Assembly: GCA_025331565.1 (NCBI GenBank)
Contig: JAFREQ010000034.1
Span: forward strand, 2,170,001 to 2,234,000
DNA: 64,000 nt
Direction of reading: 5' to 3'
From: Holacanthus passer
Lineage: Eukaryota > Chordata > Actinopteri > Pomacanthidae
The notes under the pieces were generated by a model. The model did no database searches. It was not told the origin of the DNA and saw nothing but the letters and a program-made list of their open reading frames with translations. Positions 13,301 to 24,990 of the stretch are shown piece after piece. Positions within the stretch are counted from its first letter, which is position 1. Each line of letters begins with the position of its first letter. Position numbers and translations under genes: made by a program.

Positions 13301-14942
13301 GTCCCCTGGTAAAGCACAGGAAGCAGCAACTGTGCCAGCAGCACAAGTGGACTCTTGTTTGTTCCCATGGCGGCCTCATCCGAAGGTGAAGCAGCTTATC
13401 AAGACGAAGACGCCCCGGTGGCTGGATGGAGAGCTGCCTTTTCTACTGACAGTCGCACACAGGAGCCCCGCTGTTCTCCCTGCTGTCTTTCTCTCTTCAC
13501 CTCTTTCCTTTTCTATCCTCTCTCTCTCACACTTGCAAGCTCTTTTCTCCTCTCATACACAGGCACACACACACACACACACACACAGGATGTTACCTCA
13601 GGGTCTCCTTCCTCTTAACACGCTTTCCTAAGACTCACTCCAGCAGTCTAATCTGACATCAGGCTTCAACCACTTGACATTTTTTTTTGATTTCTCATCA
13701 TATAACTGCAGATTTATCAGCATGTTACCATCTCCCGTTTATCATGGGAAAACACCCAGGGTGATGCAAAGCACACGTTCGTATCAGATTCCTCCTCTTA
13801 TCTCCAGTCTCCTCCTTTCCCTTCTATTTCTGCTCATTATTTAATGCACTGCTTGTCTTGTTAATCACATACGTAACTTCCAGCGGTGCTTGCATGTCTA
13901 TCTTCCAACCTCTATTCCATCTAAGGGTAAAGAATTTATCATGTGTGTATTTGCAGCCTCGCCATGGCTCAGAAATGTGGTTTCTCTTCTTGAGGATTGA
14001 CGCCAATATAATGAGGCCTTGGTTTCGCTATGACATCCGTAACCACTAACATTAGTGTTGGCCAGTTACAGGGGCTCTCGTATTGCTCTGACGTCTCGCC
14101 ATGCTAATGATAATACTAATAAAATTAATAATTTAAACAGGATCCATCCGTCAACTGAGATCTAATTAACAGATAATGAGTCATCCTGTGGTTTCCGATT
14201 TTTTTTGCTATAAGTGATATGTATTAATAAAGATCCTTGAAGGTCGTATTGCCTGGGCGTCACCGGCATTTGCCGGCCTTGGTGGGAGCTGATCTGTCGC
14301 TCCGGAGGCATTAGCAAACAAAGTGACGCCTGTCAGGGCTGACAGCTGTCCCCCGGTGTTCTCACAGACAGTCGGAGACGGAGAGAAAACGCAGCATGTA
14401 GGTGTTAAACATTAACTTCAGGAGTATTGTGGTCAAACATCTTTTCTCCTTGCTTACATGCCAACGTCAGAATTCATCAGTTCGTCTGCAGACCTCTTGA
14501 TAATTGCGTTGCTCGTGTCAGCCTGTGATTTGAATTGAGGTTGACGCTGTTATTGTTATGTGGCTGTGGCCGATGTTTTTATATTATTAATAATGTACAT
14601 TTTCATGCAACAATACAGAGTGATGCACATACAGTACTCAGCTGCTGTGATCCAGTTACTGACAAACAGGATTACTATCTGGTGACATATGAACGCAGGG
14701 CAGTGGATGAATAACATTATTTTGCATGTTGTAACATTGTTGGTTTACTACACACTGTATGTTCTTGCCAACTTCTGTTGTCCAAAACACACTCAGTAAT
14801 ATAGAAGCTGTATACTTATGTACTTTACATGCTCTCTCTTGCATATTTACTATGCTCTCCTCTCAACGTTCGCCTCAGAGGAGACAGAAGCTCTCCACAC
14901 ACATATTCATATTCACAGGTCCGTCCTGCTCTCTGTCTCCAG
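10372..14942 (+). other. NBAS intron (4.6 kb)
   Basis: This intron runs from a GTAAGA donor to a CCAG acceptor, with the split codon completed by the first base of the next exon. It contains a foldback MITE at about 10420-10655, a CA array at 13564-13587, and two blocks that look conserved and non-coding (about 12545-12800 and 14090-14350). A GC-rich open frame near 13370-13460 is discussed under findings. I see no further exon. Confidence 0.75.
10420..10655. mobile_element. Long-TIR MITE, family C, copy 1
   Basis: The left end (about 10429-10475) contains GAGAGTTAAATGGGAAGATA. The right end (about 10612-10648) carries its inverted counterpart, with GGTATCGATCTTCTCATC followed by TAACTC. The same inverted ends flank the copy at 23250-23525. 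This is the common teleost repeat whose ends read approximately 'GAGAGTTAGATGAGAAGATC'. It has no coding capacity and is a non-autonomous DNA element whose superfamily I do not assign. Confidence 0.65.
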
Positions 14943-15090
14943 GGCACAGTCGGAGCGTAACCCCTGGGTGGTGCTGACCTCGTCCCTGCTGACCCGCTGC
15001 CAGGGACCAGAGGTCAAATTAGACCTGGGTCAGCAGGTTGTCACCATGGTGCGATCCCTCTATAACACCAAACACAAGCTTCCCGCGCAG
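14943..15090 (+). CDS. nbas: NBAS exon (second in this window)
   Basis: The exon supplies the last base of a split valine codon and 49 full codons. It starts after CTGTCTCCAG and ends in CAG before a GTAAAC donor. The peptide includes RNPWVVLTSSLLTRC, a helical stretch with QQVVTMVRSLYNTKHK, and ends LPAQ. Phase matches the preceding exon (two bases carried over) and the following one (phase 0), which strongly supports all three belonging to one gene. The reading frame stays open past the donor for about 22 codons into the intron, so retention would add a short unrelated tail. This part of NBAS lies well beyond the Sec39 homology region, and its exact contact partner in the NRZ complex is not visible from sequence. 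Confidence 0.8.
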
Positions 15091-15274
15091 GTAAACACAA
15101 TGACTGCCTGTGACTGCTTGTGTCGTCTTTTCTTTGCAGTGAGTAGATCAAATTAGAGTCCACAAAAACACTTTCACCTCTTTACAATGACTCACCACAG
15201 TGGCTGAATCTGTGAAAAGTAAATGCCAACAGGAAAGTGATTTTGCAGTTTCATGCAAAATAGAAGTGATGACT

Positions 15275-15690
15275 AAACTAAATACACTTAGTTTGAGTAG
15301 AATTTTTTAGAAACTTTACTTGTGCTAATTTCTACTTCAGAGGGAAATACTTTTTAGACTTTTTACTTCACTGTCTGACAGTTATAGTTGCAAGTTGTTA
15401 GCATATTCATTTATAAAATATGGCACATTGTTTCAGATTAAACCATTATACAGCATCAAAATGCTTCTTGTGTTAATGCTTCTAAAATAATAACCAATAA
15501 TGAAGATTTAAAATGTTACATAATGATTTTACTTTCAATAAGTACAGTTTGTTCGCTAATACTTAAATATAGATAAACTTTAAATTAGATAAACTTTTCA
15601 GTATCACTTTAAATGCAGGGCTTTTAAGAGTGTGTTTACACTGTGGTATTACTACTTAAATAAAAGATCTGAATACTTCTTCCACCTCTG
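15275..15690 (-). mobile_element. MITE family D, copy 1
   Basis: The right end reads GATCTGAATACTTCTTCCAC then CTCTG, the reverse complement of the family's terminal CAGAGGTGGAA that opens the copy at 60870. Inner segments, such as 'TACTTCAGAGGGAAATACTT' and the block 'ACACTGTGGTATTACTACTT' near 15640, are shared features of this abundant fish element. The left end is degraded, so the boundary is approximate. A CAG-starting terminus would fit a hAT-type element, but I do not see an 8-bp duplication and leave the class open. Confidence 0.7.
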
Positions 15691-16484
15691 CAGCACAAGG
15701 AGAGTGAAAATGAATGCATCCAATCATCCGCTATCACCATTCATATCAAAAATACAGGACTGAGCTTGTTTAAATTCAACGTAACCTCACTGCAGTGCCA
15801 CCGTTTTACCCCGTGTCTTAATGCCCAAAGCCATTAAGCATGAAACCCGCAGCAACATGTTAGCATCAGCTCAGTGCTTTTTGTAATGTACTATAGGCAC
15901 TAGCCACTCTTTGATATCTGACGGCCCTTAATGCTATTCATGCCCTGCTGAGCAGCATGGAAGTGGTGAGCCTAATGCCATTCTGTATGTCTAGCGCCAG
16001 CTGACTGTGATATTAGTTTAGCGCTAATGCTATTCAGTGTGAATAGGCTAGTGTCTGCCTGGCTGTCTAATATTAGTGTGGGGGGGGTAGGAGGCGGAGA
16101 AGGAGGCCTTTTACTCTCTGTTCTGAACAGCTTTAATTTGAATCTGCTGGAATGAAACCGCTAGAGCATGGGGGAGTCAGATTGCATTGTGATATCCATA
16201 TATTACTGAATTGGACTGCAACAGGACTGTGTGTCGTGTGTGTGTGTGTTTGTGTGTGTGTAGACCTTTTTAAAAGTATTATGTTCCTGCGTGTCTGTAC
16301 AGTATATGCACATCGATTAACCTTCAGTGTTCCTCGCCTCCTCTCTCCCCTCTGTCTCCTGCTCTCCCCTTTTGTTCTCTCTTGTTCTTTTTTACTCTGT
16401 CTTCTGATTACCTTTCCCTGGTTTTATCCCACTTTCATCTCCCCCCCTCCGTCTTTTATCCTTTTATCCACATATCTATCTATC

Positions 16485-16488
<4 letters not shown>

Positions 16489-16532
<44 letters not shown>
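16489..16532 (+). repeat. (CT)22 microsatellite forming the polypyrimidine tract
   Basis: Twenty-two CT units end eight bases before the exon that starts at 16541. The intron therefore uses a length-variable microsatellite as its polypyrimidine tract. Confidence 0.97.
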
Positions 16533-16537
<5 letters not shown>

Positions 16538-16540
16538 CAG

Positions 16541-16675
16541 TGTATCAGACACATAACCACCCTGCTGCTTCAAAACCAGCTGAGCCTCCAGCAGCCTGCA
16601 CTCAAACTTATGGCTGAGAGTGGTGATGAGCAACTGCTGCAGCTGACTCTGGATCAGATCAACAGCATGACCGCA
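16541..16675 (+). CDS. nbas: NBAS exon (third in this window, penultimate exon)
   Basis: This exon has exactly 45 codons and phase 0 at both ends, between CTCTCAG and a GTGAGT donor. The peptide starts CIRHITTLLLQNQLSL and continues as leucine-rich helix (DEQLLQLTLDQINSMTA), typical of the all-helical solenoid character of this protein. Because it is a multiple of three, skipping it would keep the frame and remove 45 residues. The frame stays open both upstream, through the CT array, and downstream into the intron, so the splice sites rather than stops define the ends. It fits the family order: the next exon resumes with ETASSCDAELL. Confidence 0.8.
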
Positions 16676-17469
16676 GTGAGTGTCATTCTAATGGTCGGCG
16701 TGGTTCATGTTCATGGACCACAGTGCAGACACTGCAGATATTTTTTTTAAATAATTGATTAATTAATTACTAAAACTGAAATGAAATGTGCACTTCACAG
16801 CTTCCCTGAGCTCGAGGTGATGTATTCCCATTTCTTTTCTTGTCCAGCTAACAGTCAAAACCCCAAATGTTTCAGTTCAAATGGTAGCAAAGTCATCACA
16901 TTTGAGAAGCTGGCTCTAGGAAAAGTCCTTTTTGCTTGATAAATGGCTTGATGAAATGAATTATCGTAATTCTTATCAAGTAATTTTCTGTTAATCAAAT
17001 AATCCCTCTTGTCTCGGGACCCTTTAAAATCTTGTTGTGAGTTTTAAACAACCAAATATTGATTTTTCATTTTTGAAATATTTAATTTAAAAGTTTCTTA
17101 GATCATTTATCCCACAATAAAACACAAAAGTCGTAGAACAGAAAAAAAAACCTAAATTTGTTTCTTGTTAGTTTAATCATCCTGTGACCCCTTAGATTCA
17201 TCTTGTCGGGAACCACAAGACTAATCAATCAATTCAGTAATTATTTCAGCAATAGCAGCTGTACGCTGCCTATTTTCAGTCAGCCGGGTGAGATTCAACG
17301 TCATCATTATTTCTGTTGTCCTTTGTATTGTAAATTTGTCAGCAATATTACAACAATCTTCTAGCAGCCCTGAGACTGTATATACTGTATTGTAGTATAA
17401 GACTGAATAGAAAAGGTGGAATACAAAGAAAATGCAGGGGGCGACTGATGAAGATGTGATTGGAACTCT

Positions 17470-17713
17470 CTTCTTATCTCCACTGTCGTAAGATAAGAAG
17501 AAAGTTCTCCAAAAGAATCTTAACATTCAAAGAAGCCACCGTTCATCCACTTGCTAACTGTCCTCTTGTTTTGGGAAGCCGCTATCAGATAAGAGAGTTA
17601 TAGTTTAAGAGTGTGTGGGCTGCTCGCCACTGTTTCCTGATCAGATAAGCAATTGTCACAAAGTAGGCCTCTCAGACCCAGCAGACCCTCTCTTTGCCCC
17701 TGGATCAGATAAG
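17470..17713. promoter_or_regulatory. Candidate GATA-factor cis-regulatory cluster
   Basis: Five AGATAA-type motifs fall within 244 bp: TTATCT at 17474-17479 and AGATAAG at 17491-17497, 17587-17593, 17643-17649 and 17707-17713. The last three are each preceded by TC (ATCAGATAAG), the preferred haematopoietic GATA1/2 site. The first two form a perfect 10-bp inverted repeat (17470-17479 with 17491-17500). The motifs are seen; enhancer function is inference. Confidence 0.4.
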
Positions 17714-18966
17714 AGAAAGCCTCTCTATTAAGTGACAGAGCCCCTATTAAATGAAACATTAAAACTCCTGTATCAGTACACCTGAGCAACATGCTGCTTT
17801 TATCCCGCTGAGAAAAGAGAGCGGGGCTGAGGGAGGAAGGGAGTTAGAGGAGGTAAGAGGAAAAGATATTCGATTTAGATCTGGAAAGAGAAAGTCAAAT
17901 GGACCGAGGGGGAGGTGGGTGAGTGTTGAGAGAGAGAGAGAGAGAAATAGGGACGAGAATTCAAAAGACGGAGCAAATGTACAAAAATGTTAAGTTAGAT
18001 AGACCGAGACGGAGGTAGAGAGGATGGAGCAGGGTGCAGAACCTACTGAAGGAGGGGGGGAGGAAAGACAGAAAAGATAAATCAGGCAGAGTTAGAGAGG
18101 GGCTGTATGAACGGAGTGAGGCAGGTAGTGTGTCACGCCGCTTTGAGAAATAATCTCGCCTCCGCCAGCTAAGAGCTGAATGAGCAGGGGCATGTTCGGA
18201 GCAGCACAGAACGGTGTTCATCTGAAGATAACATCGGCAGAGACAGAGAGAAATTCGTCTTACATCTAATACATCTGATAACGTGTTGGCTTGACGCCGT
18301 GGAGTTGTATGCACGTGGGTGTGTGTTTGTCCGTGTGTGTTTTTTTTTATTCTCTTGTGTCTTTGTGAATGTCTGTTTGCCAAAATGTGCCTTTGCTATT
18401 AACTTGTGTTCAAGCACATTATTTCTGATTCTGTGAGACTATTTTAAAGGATCTGTTCACCCAAATTATGTTAAATAAAGGATGCAAGATATCAGTATTC
18501 AGGGTTGCTCCAATCCAATCTTTTCTTCCCAGATATTGATTCTGATATCTGCTGGTCCTGAACAGTGGTTTAATACCAGTGCTCTCTTTTTCCCAACATT
18601 AAAATCTGTCATAACTGCTTAGAACTCATTATAACCAGGTACGATCAGGTCTAATGATTCGGAAGTCCAGTTTGAGTGACAGATCCATGAGTTTGAAGGC
18701 TTATCATATACTGCACAATCATAATCATGGGTGTAGGTGTAGATATAGGATCGTACAAGTCTGACAAGTTATCACAGCTGCAACTGTCCTATCTGTTCTT
18801 ACTACAATCGTGAGACAAATGATCCAAATACAGTGTTCACGTTACAAGATAATCTACCAGGGATGGGAGCTTGCATGTATTTCATTGGCCACATGTAGCC
18901 CGTTGCTGGATGATGTCTGGCAAAAGTTGAGCAAGGTCCAGCTTTTTTGCTGCCGATCCTGCATTT

Positions 18967-18996
18967 TTTGTTTGTTTGTTTGTTTGTTTGTTTGTT
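18967..18996. repeat. (TTTG)n tetranucleotide repeat
   Basis: About seven TTTG units are followed by a T-run. A reverse-complement type array, (CAAA)n, occurs at 61267-61290. Confidence 0.95.
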
Positions 18997-21039
18997 TTTT
19001 CCAGATCAGTTTGCATTGGAAGCTTTGCTACTTTGCCCAATTGGCATCGTTCAAACAACTGACGGATGTGCTTTTTCACCCGGGGATATCCAGTCTGAGT
19101 ACGGACTAAGTTGGTAGCCCGCTGTGAATGAATGAGTGTACCTGACACTGAATTTTATGACATTGACAAAGAACCTGTGTTTAATATGGATGTTCACGTT
19201 ACGGCTGATACACTCAGTAACGTCGATATCAATGGCAATACCAATGTGGTATATCAGATCGATGCATCCCTACTTTTATCCCCTCATTGGATTAGAGCTT
19301 CCAAATCTTTATTGGAATGAAAAAAAAGCAAAAACGTCTGTTAGAGTTGCTCTGGATCATTGACAGGTCTTGCTGTCAACAGCTTCAACAGCTTTATGTA
19401 ATATTTCCAATTAAAATCAAAGAGACAGATATCTCAAAAACCAGACAGGTTAAACCATAACTACCTGCGTGGCTTGATTCCTGTAGTGGTTTGATTCAGT
19501 AGTTCACTGTTTTTCTCCTAAACCTTTTTTTTTTTTTGTTTGCACATTTTTCACCATTGTGTCCAAATTCAAGCTGATCCAAGAGCACAACACTCTGAGG
19601 CCTTTTATCAGATCTACAAATAGCCGGGACTTGTCAGCAGCTAGCCATTAGCAGATCAGTAGATCTTATCAAGGGAGGATCAGAAATAATTGATTTTAAT
19701 TCAGCTTGGTCGATCAGACATTCAAGCGAGCGCACTGAGGAAGCCTAACTGTTAATTGACTCTTGTTTCATTGAGGTTTGCTCTTTTGTCACACTTTGTT
19801 TCGCTAACACACCAGACAAAATGAATTTATCATAGAAAACCATGTGAATGCTTTCCCTAAATGTCACTCTTCATTTATTTACTCGCCTTTTCATGTTTAA
19901 ATTAACAAGCCCGGGGTTGATTTTGGTCACAATGCACCATATATTTATCTGGCAACTGCAGCGCTCCTGATTAATTACATGAAAATGACATGCCACTCTG
20001 GGTGATTGGCAGGCCTTATCTTCAAGCACTGGCCCACCGGTGTGTGTTCGCTGGCACTCGGCTCTGTATCTGATGTCACAGATTATTGTGCACATTGTTT
20101 TTCCCAATATCAACACATATTTTTTTTTTCCTTCATAAAAGAGATGCCCCTGAGATCACAATAAAAATAAAAGATTAATTCCAGAGATTAGTTTTTAATT
20201 AAACTGGTGTTATAGAAAACCACTTGACACAAGAAGAATATGAGGAAAAGTAATTTATTTAGCTGTAGTGTGAGATACGTATGTGCTCATTTTGATTCAC
20301 ATTTACCGTGTCTCGCTTCGCTGCGGAGGACGCCACAGAAAGCGTAGTAAAACAGAAGGAGGGAGGAAAAGAGCGGGAGGCGAGTGAATGTCTTGAAAGG
20401 GAGTCAAAGAGGTAGCAGAAAGAGCAGGTAATGAAGAGGTTGTATTATTCCTGATGAAGCAGGGAAATAACAGTAAAGTGCAGGCTTTTATTTCCTTTTT
20501 GCTCAAACTCCGCATCAGAGAAGATCCTTTCCTCTCCTTCCTTTTTCCGCTCTGCTCCTCCTGGTGAAGATGTATGGGCCTTGGAGGAGCAGAGGGGAGC
20601 GGTGGAGCAGGGAGCCGGGGGTTAACACCAGCCTGACTAATGGAAGACAGAGATAAGGGTCTGATAAGAGCCGCCCTGCCAATATGAATGAGCTGTGAGT
20701 GCAACGTACAGCATATAGAGACACACAGCTGCTGAAGTTTGCTGCAACAAAATGTTTGACTTTTTACCTTCTTTTTGTCTTTGGCTCGTCCACTCACTCT
20801 TTCTCTTCCTCCAGCTATTGCGAAGTTTGCAGGCGGACGCCGAAACCCTGCGAGTATGTATATGCAAGCTTACAGTGCTCCGAGTTGGCATTTCAGTTCA
20901 ATATGTTTCCATTTTTTCACCCCAACCTCACCTGCGTGCTGTTATTAGCTGGGGGCTTTGCACGCCTGCCCAACGGCTGCAACCCAGAAACATCCTGAAC
21001 ACAACAAAATAGGAAAATACAGACAGAGTGCAGGGTCTC

Positions 21040-21240
21040 TATACACTGCCACACACTTCCTGTGGGTTACAACTGGTGATTAGAACCAATCGGAAGTTTG
21101 GTGGTTCGATCCCTGACCCCAACAGTCTATGTGTCAAAGTGTCCTTAGGCAAGATACTGAACCCCAAATTGCACCCGATGGCTGTTCCATTTGCATGTGA
21201 ATGTACGTCACTTTGGATAAAAGCGTCTGCTAAATGAAAT
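21040..21240 (+). mobile_element. tRNA-derived SINE
   Basis: A pol III B-box-like motif GGTTCGATCCC lies at 21103-21113. About 100 bp later the sequence ends with the conserved fish SINE tail TTGGATAAAAGCGTCTGCTA (about 21213-21232), followed by A-rich DNA. The intervening block 'GTGTCCTTAGGCAAGATACT' is also a hallmark of these SINEs. I do not see a clear A box, so the 5' part is diverged or truncated. The subfamily is not assigned. Confidence 0.75.
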
Positions 21241-23249
21241 TTTAGAATTGCAAAAAAGTAATGATACAATCCTTTACTCTTAAGAGTAACAGAATTCAAT
21301 GAATGTTATTATCATGTCAAATGTGACACCAGTGACTTACATAAGATCATACATGAGACCCTCATTGTTCAACTAGGTGGATGAGACTAAATTGTTAATA
21401 ATTTTTATGTCTTGCTGTGTTACTAGGTTACTATCAAGAAGGGAAATCTTTCCGTGGAACTTTGATAGCATAAAAACCAGTAGTTTGTCAACGATATACC
21501 ATCTCTTGGCCTTGGAAGTAACTCTGGGGGACTACTGAGCAAGCTATTTAGCTGGACATGCGAACAGCTGGAGCTCATGTTAGAGAAGATAAACAGTGTT
21601 TTCCATTCATCTGCCCCACAGACTCTTTAAATGCTGTGTATCTCTCTGACTACACACTGATGCATGTGGAAAAAGCCAAAATTCAACTGATCTGCCGTGC
21701 CGTGGCCTCTCCAAAGAATCACATGCACCTTTTTCCATCTGCTCACTGGAGTGGAGACAAGAGACGTGTGTATGTAAGAGTGTGTGATTGAGTGATTATG
21801 TGTCTAATTGCTTGTTGAAGTGGGCATGTTTACAGCTTTTGTGCCATATTGGACCTGCTAATCTAGCTGTGTTTGCTCGCAGCTCAGCGCGTTGATCCCT
21901 GATTTGCTCGCTGCGTGTATGTGTGTTTGCTCGTGTGCGTCACAGCCCACTTTTATTTTTATTTTTTTTTTGGCTTCGCAGCCTCTTCTTCTGTCACTTT
22001 CAATCACATCGGGCTGTAAGCAAGGACTGTTTGGTGTTGTGTGTGTGTGTGTGTGCATGCCCAATCTGGTGCACCGCTAAAGCCTGGGGACAGCTAGGAT
22101 GGAGAGATGGGAAGCGGAGCCCGAGGGAACGAGAGAAAAGGATGAGAGAAAGAGGGAAGGAAATAGTTGTGTGTTGTCTGGCATTCCAAAGAAGTTTTAT
22201 GATTTAAATGATAAAAGAAGGCTTGGCCATGCATTATGTATTAGGCATTGTACGTGTACGGTAATTCCAATTAAGCTCTCAGCAGGGTTTAGCTCGGGGA
22301 GAGAGAAGCCAGAGGAAGACGTATACAGGAAATGAGAGACGCGCAGACCAAGAATAGAAAACAAGGGTGTGAAAAATTGACCAGACCAATCAGGCAGCAT
22401 TTAGAGGCCGCTGAAAACAAACAGGAAACGCAACCTTGGCTGTCTTTCATAGGGCGAGACAGCAAGAAATGAGAAGGTAATAACCAGAGCAAGAGGGGGA
22501 TTGGACATCTTATGGCTGGAGTTTGATGTGTCAGTTCTCTTGTCACGCTGAGTGTTTGTTCATTCGCTCACGGGGCATGCCGGCTGCGAGCGCAGGCACA
22601 CACACACACACACACACACACACAAGGCAGAAGACGCCTCTTGTTTTCGCTTCACTGAAGAGACAAAGTGTTGTTTGAAACTTTCGAGAAGATGTAGAGG
22701 GGCTTTTAACCTCGCACACACACCTGCGCGCAACCAATACATGCGCTGCAGGACAGGTTTTCGTGTTCTCCGAGCTGTTGACCTTTGAGAAAGAAGGGGA
22801 GGCATGATGGATGTATTCCCTCCTCAATCAGATTCTGTTTGCCATGAACTGTTTGTAAAGGCGAGGCCTAAACAGACAGCTGGGGAAAAACACAAATTCA
22901 GAAAAAGAGAAGGAAGGGTATGGAGGGAAGCAGTATGGATGGACGCACCGGTGTGTGAGAGGTACAGCAGACGGGATTATTAGCTGCAGAGTCGACTCAG
23001 AGGTCGTACGCTGTCAGTTGAACGCTGTGGTTTTAGTTTGTGATGCACTTGAGCTTCAAATGTCATCTTTAAATCATAATATATAACATGAGATATGTGT
23101 GTGTGTGTGTATGTGTGGCAAAAACACATCTAAAACAATCAAAGCTCCAGTTTATATGAGACCAAATTATAATGAAATGAGACCAAACTCTTCATATACA
23201 GTATGTAAAGCTACAATTTCTTATATAAAATAGCTAATTTTGCTGTAGT

Positions 23250-23525
23250 TAAAAGAATAGTTTAGGAAATATGCTTATTTGTTCTCCCGAGAGTTAGATG
23301 AGGAGATCAATACCACTAAAGTCTTTACACTTAACATAAAGCTGGAGCCAGCGGGTGGCTAGCTTAGCTTGGCATAAAGTCTGAAAGCAGAGAGAAAGAG
23401 AGCTAACTGTCTCCTGGCTGTAGCTGCATATTTAATGGACAGATATGAGAGTGGTATTGATTTTGTTGTCTAAGAAAGGCAAGAAAGCGAGTGAGTGTGT
23501 GTCCCAAAATGTTGAATTATTCCTT
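23250..23525. mobile_element. Long-TIR MITE, family C, copy 2
   Basis: The element opens at about 23251 with AAAAGAATAGTTTAGGAAAT and GAGAGTTAGATGAGGAGATC. It closes with the inverted version (GAGAGTGGTATTGATTTTGT, then AAAATGTTGAATTATTCCTT), giving imperfect terminal inverted repeats of roughly 70 bp. The centre contains 'GGTGGCTAGCTTAGCTTGGC', typical of this teleost family. It is the less degraded of the two copies in the window. Confidence 0.75.
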
Positions 23526-24609
23526 TAATTTCAGCTCGCTCGGAATCATTAATTTAGGACAACAGAAATTTGCAGAATGATGATATGATATGATCTTATT
23601 ATTCATGGATGGCTGTAATTGCGACTTTAGTCAAGACTGTACAGGGAGGACAAAAAAAAATTTTAGATTCGAGACTGTTCGTGTGAGGATCAATGAGCCA
23701 CCTACCAGACACTGCATGCTTACAGTAGGTGAGAACTCCGGACGAACAGCAGTAGCTGAAATGTGACAGAGCTGTTCTTGCTGTAAAAAGGACATAAAGT
23801 TATCTTCTCTGCTCTGATATCAAGATTCCCCTCCATCCCTCCATCTCACTGCTGCTCCTTCACATCTATTTTCAGCTCCACTGTCAATCCAGCTGACTCT
23901 AAGACTCAAATCTGCTGTCTCTCTTGACACCGTCAAACAGTAATAGCCTGGGAGGTGTGTGTGTGTGTGTATATGTGTGTGGACCAGGCCTGTGCTCGAG
24001 TGATGTTTTGTGCTTTTCCTCTCTTCCATAATGGACCAGGAGGTGCAGGGAAGACAGAATGTGTGTTATATATAAGTAGCTGGTTTTTCTATGTGTGTGT
24101 GTGTTAGCTGTGTGTATATATTCCTGTCCCTAAACTGGTCATAAAACTGAATGTTTGTCCTCTAAATCTGTGCAGGTCCCATGTAGCCCAGTCTCACTGG
24201 ATGTGATAATACATGTGTCTGTTGTTGCCCTGCAGGATGTGATATCAGAAGCATCCACACCACTGGCTTCTGCATTTCCCTCCTCCTGATCCAGTCATGT
24301 ATTTCAGTCAGAGCGACATAAATATGCTCCGCTTCTTATTTTTGGATGCAACCTGGAAGAGGTTCCAGACCAGTGGCCTCCATCTGTGTGTCCTGCAGAG
24401 TCATTTGTATGTTGTAGGCGTGAGTCCTCATTACAGCCCCAACACTGCAGAAGGTGATTTCAGTGATTAGCACGCCTGCGGGTCAAATCAAGTCAAATTT
24501 ATTTGCACAGCCTTTAATCACACAAATAGCCCCAAATTGCACCACGAGGCCACATTTAACTAAGTAAAAATTGAATGAAGAATAACTCAAGTTTATTAGA
24601 TTTTGGTCG

Positions 24610-24990
24610 CAGCTCTGTGGCAATGTCGGTCCACTGCTTTTGTCCAGACTGACATCTCTCAACAACTATTGGATGTATTGGCATTAAAATTTGATACGGA
24701 CATTAATGTCTCCCTCAGGATGAATTGTTATAACTTAAGTGATCCTCTGACTTTTCATCCAGCGGCACCGGCAGGTCGGGTTTTTAATTTGTCCAATACT
24801 TTTTATGACCAGGTAGACCTCCAAACTAATGACCATTGGCCTCAGCTCTACTCTGTGTAAATGCTAATTAGCAAATCTTACCTGCTAACAAGTAAGCTCA
24901 GCATGTTTGATATGGTAAACAGTGCACATGGTAAACATCAGCATGTCAGTATTGCTGTTGTGAGCATGTTAGCGGATAAAGCTGCTGTTT
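24610..24990 (+). mobile_element. Interspersed repeat family B, copy 2
   Basis: It begins near 'TGTCCAGACTGACATCTCTC' with AACAACTATTGGATG, followed by a 'CCTCTGACTTTTCATCCAGC' block and a GGTCGGGTTTTTAATTTGTC block. It closes with several 'CATGGTAAACATCAGCATGT' type motifs and 'GTGAGCATGTTAGC'. It holds one tandem unit where copy 1 has about three. No coding capacity. Confidence 0.7.

Larger units (their letters stand above)
15091..16540 (+). other. NBAS intron (1.45 kb)
   Basis: The intron starts GTAAAC and ends CTCCTCTCAG. Its middle is occupied by a MITE (about 15275-15690). A short GT array lies at about 16220-16260, and the 3' end is a (CT)22 microsatellite placed directly against the acceptor. 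No exon is seen inside. Confidence 0.8.

Noticed and set aside
20303..20797. 164-codon minus-strand frame
   Set aside because: Low-complexity Ser/Leu/Pro content with no family resemblance. It lies inside the NBAS intron antisense to GA-rich DNA.
24180..24420. Possible exon after a CTGCAG acceptor-like site near 24235
   Set aside because: The downstream frame closes quickly, there is no matching donor in phase, and the NBAS exons on either side already join in phase 0.
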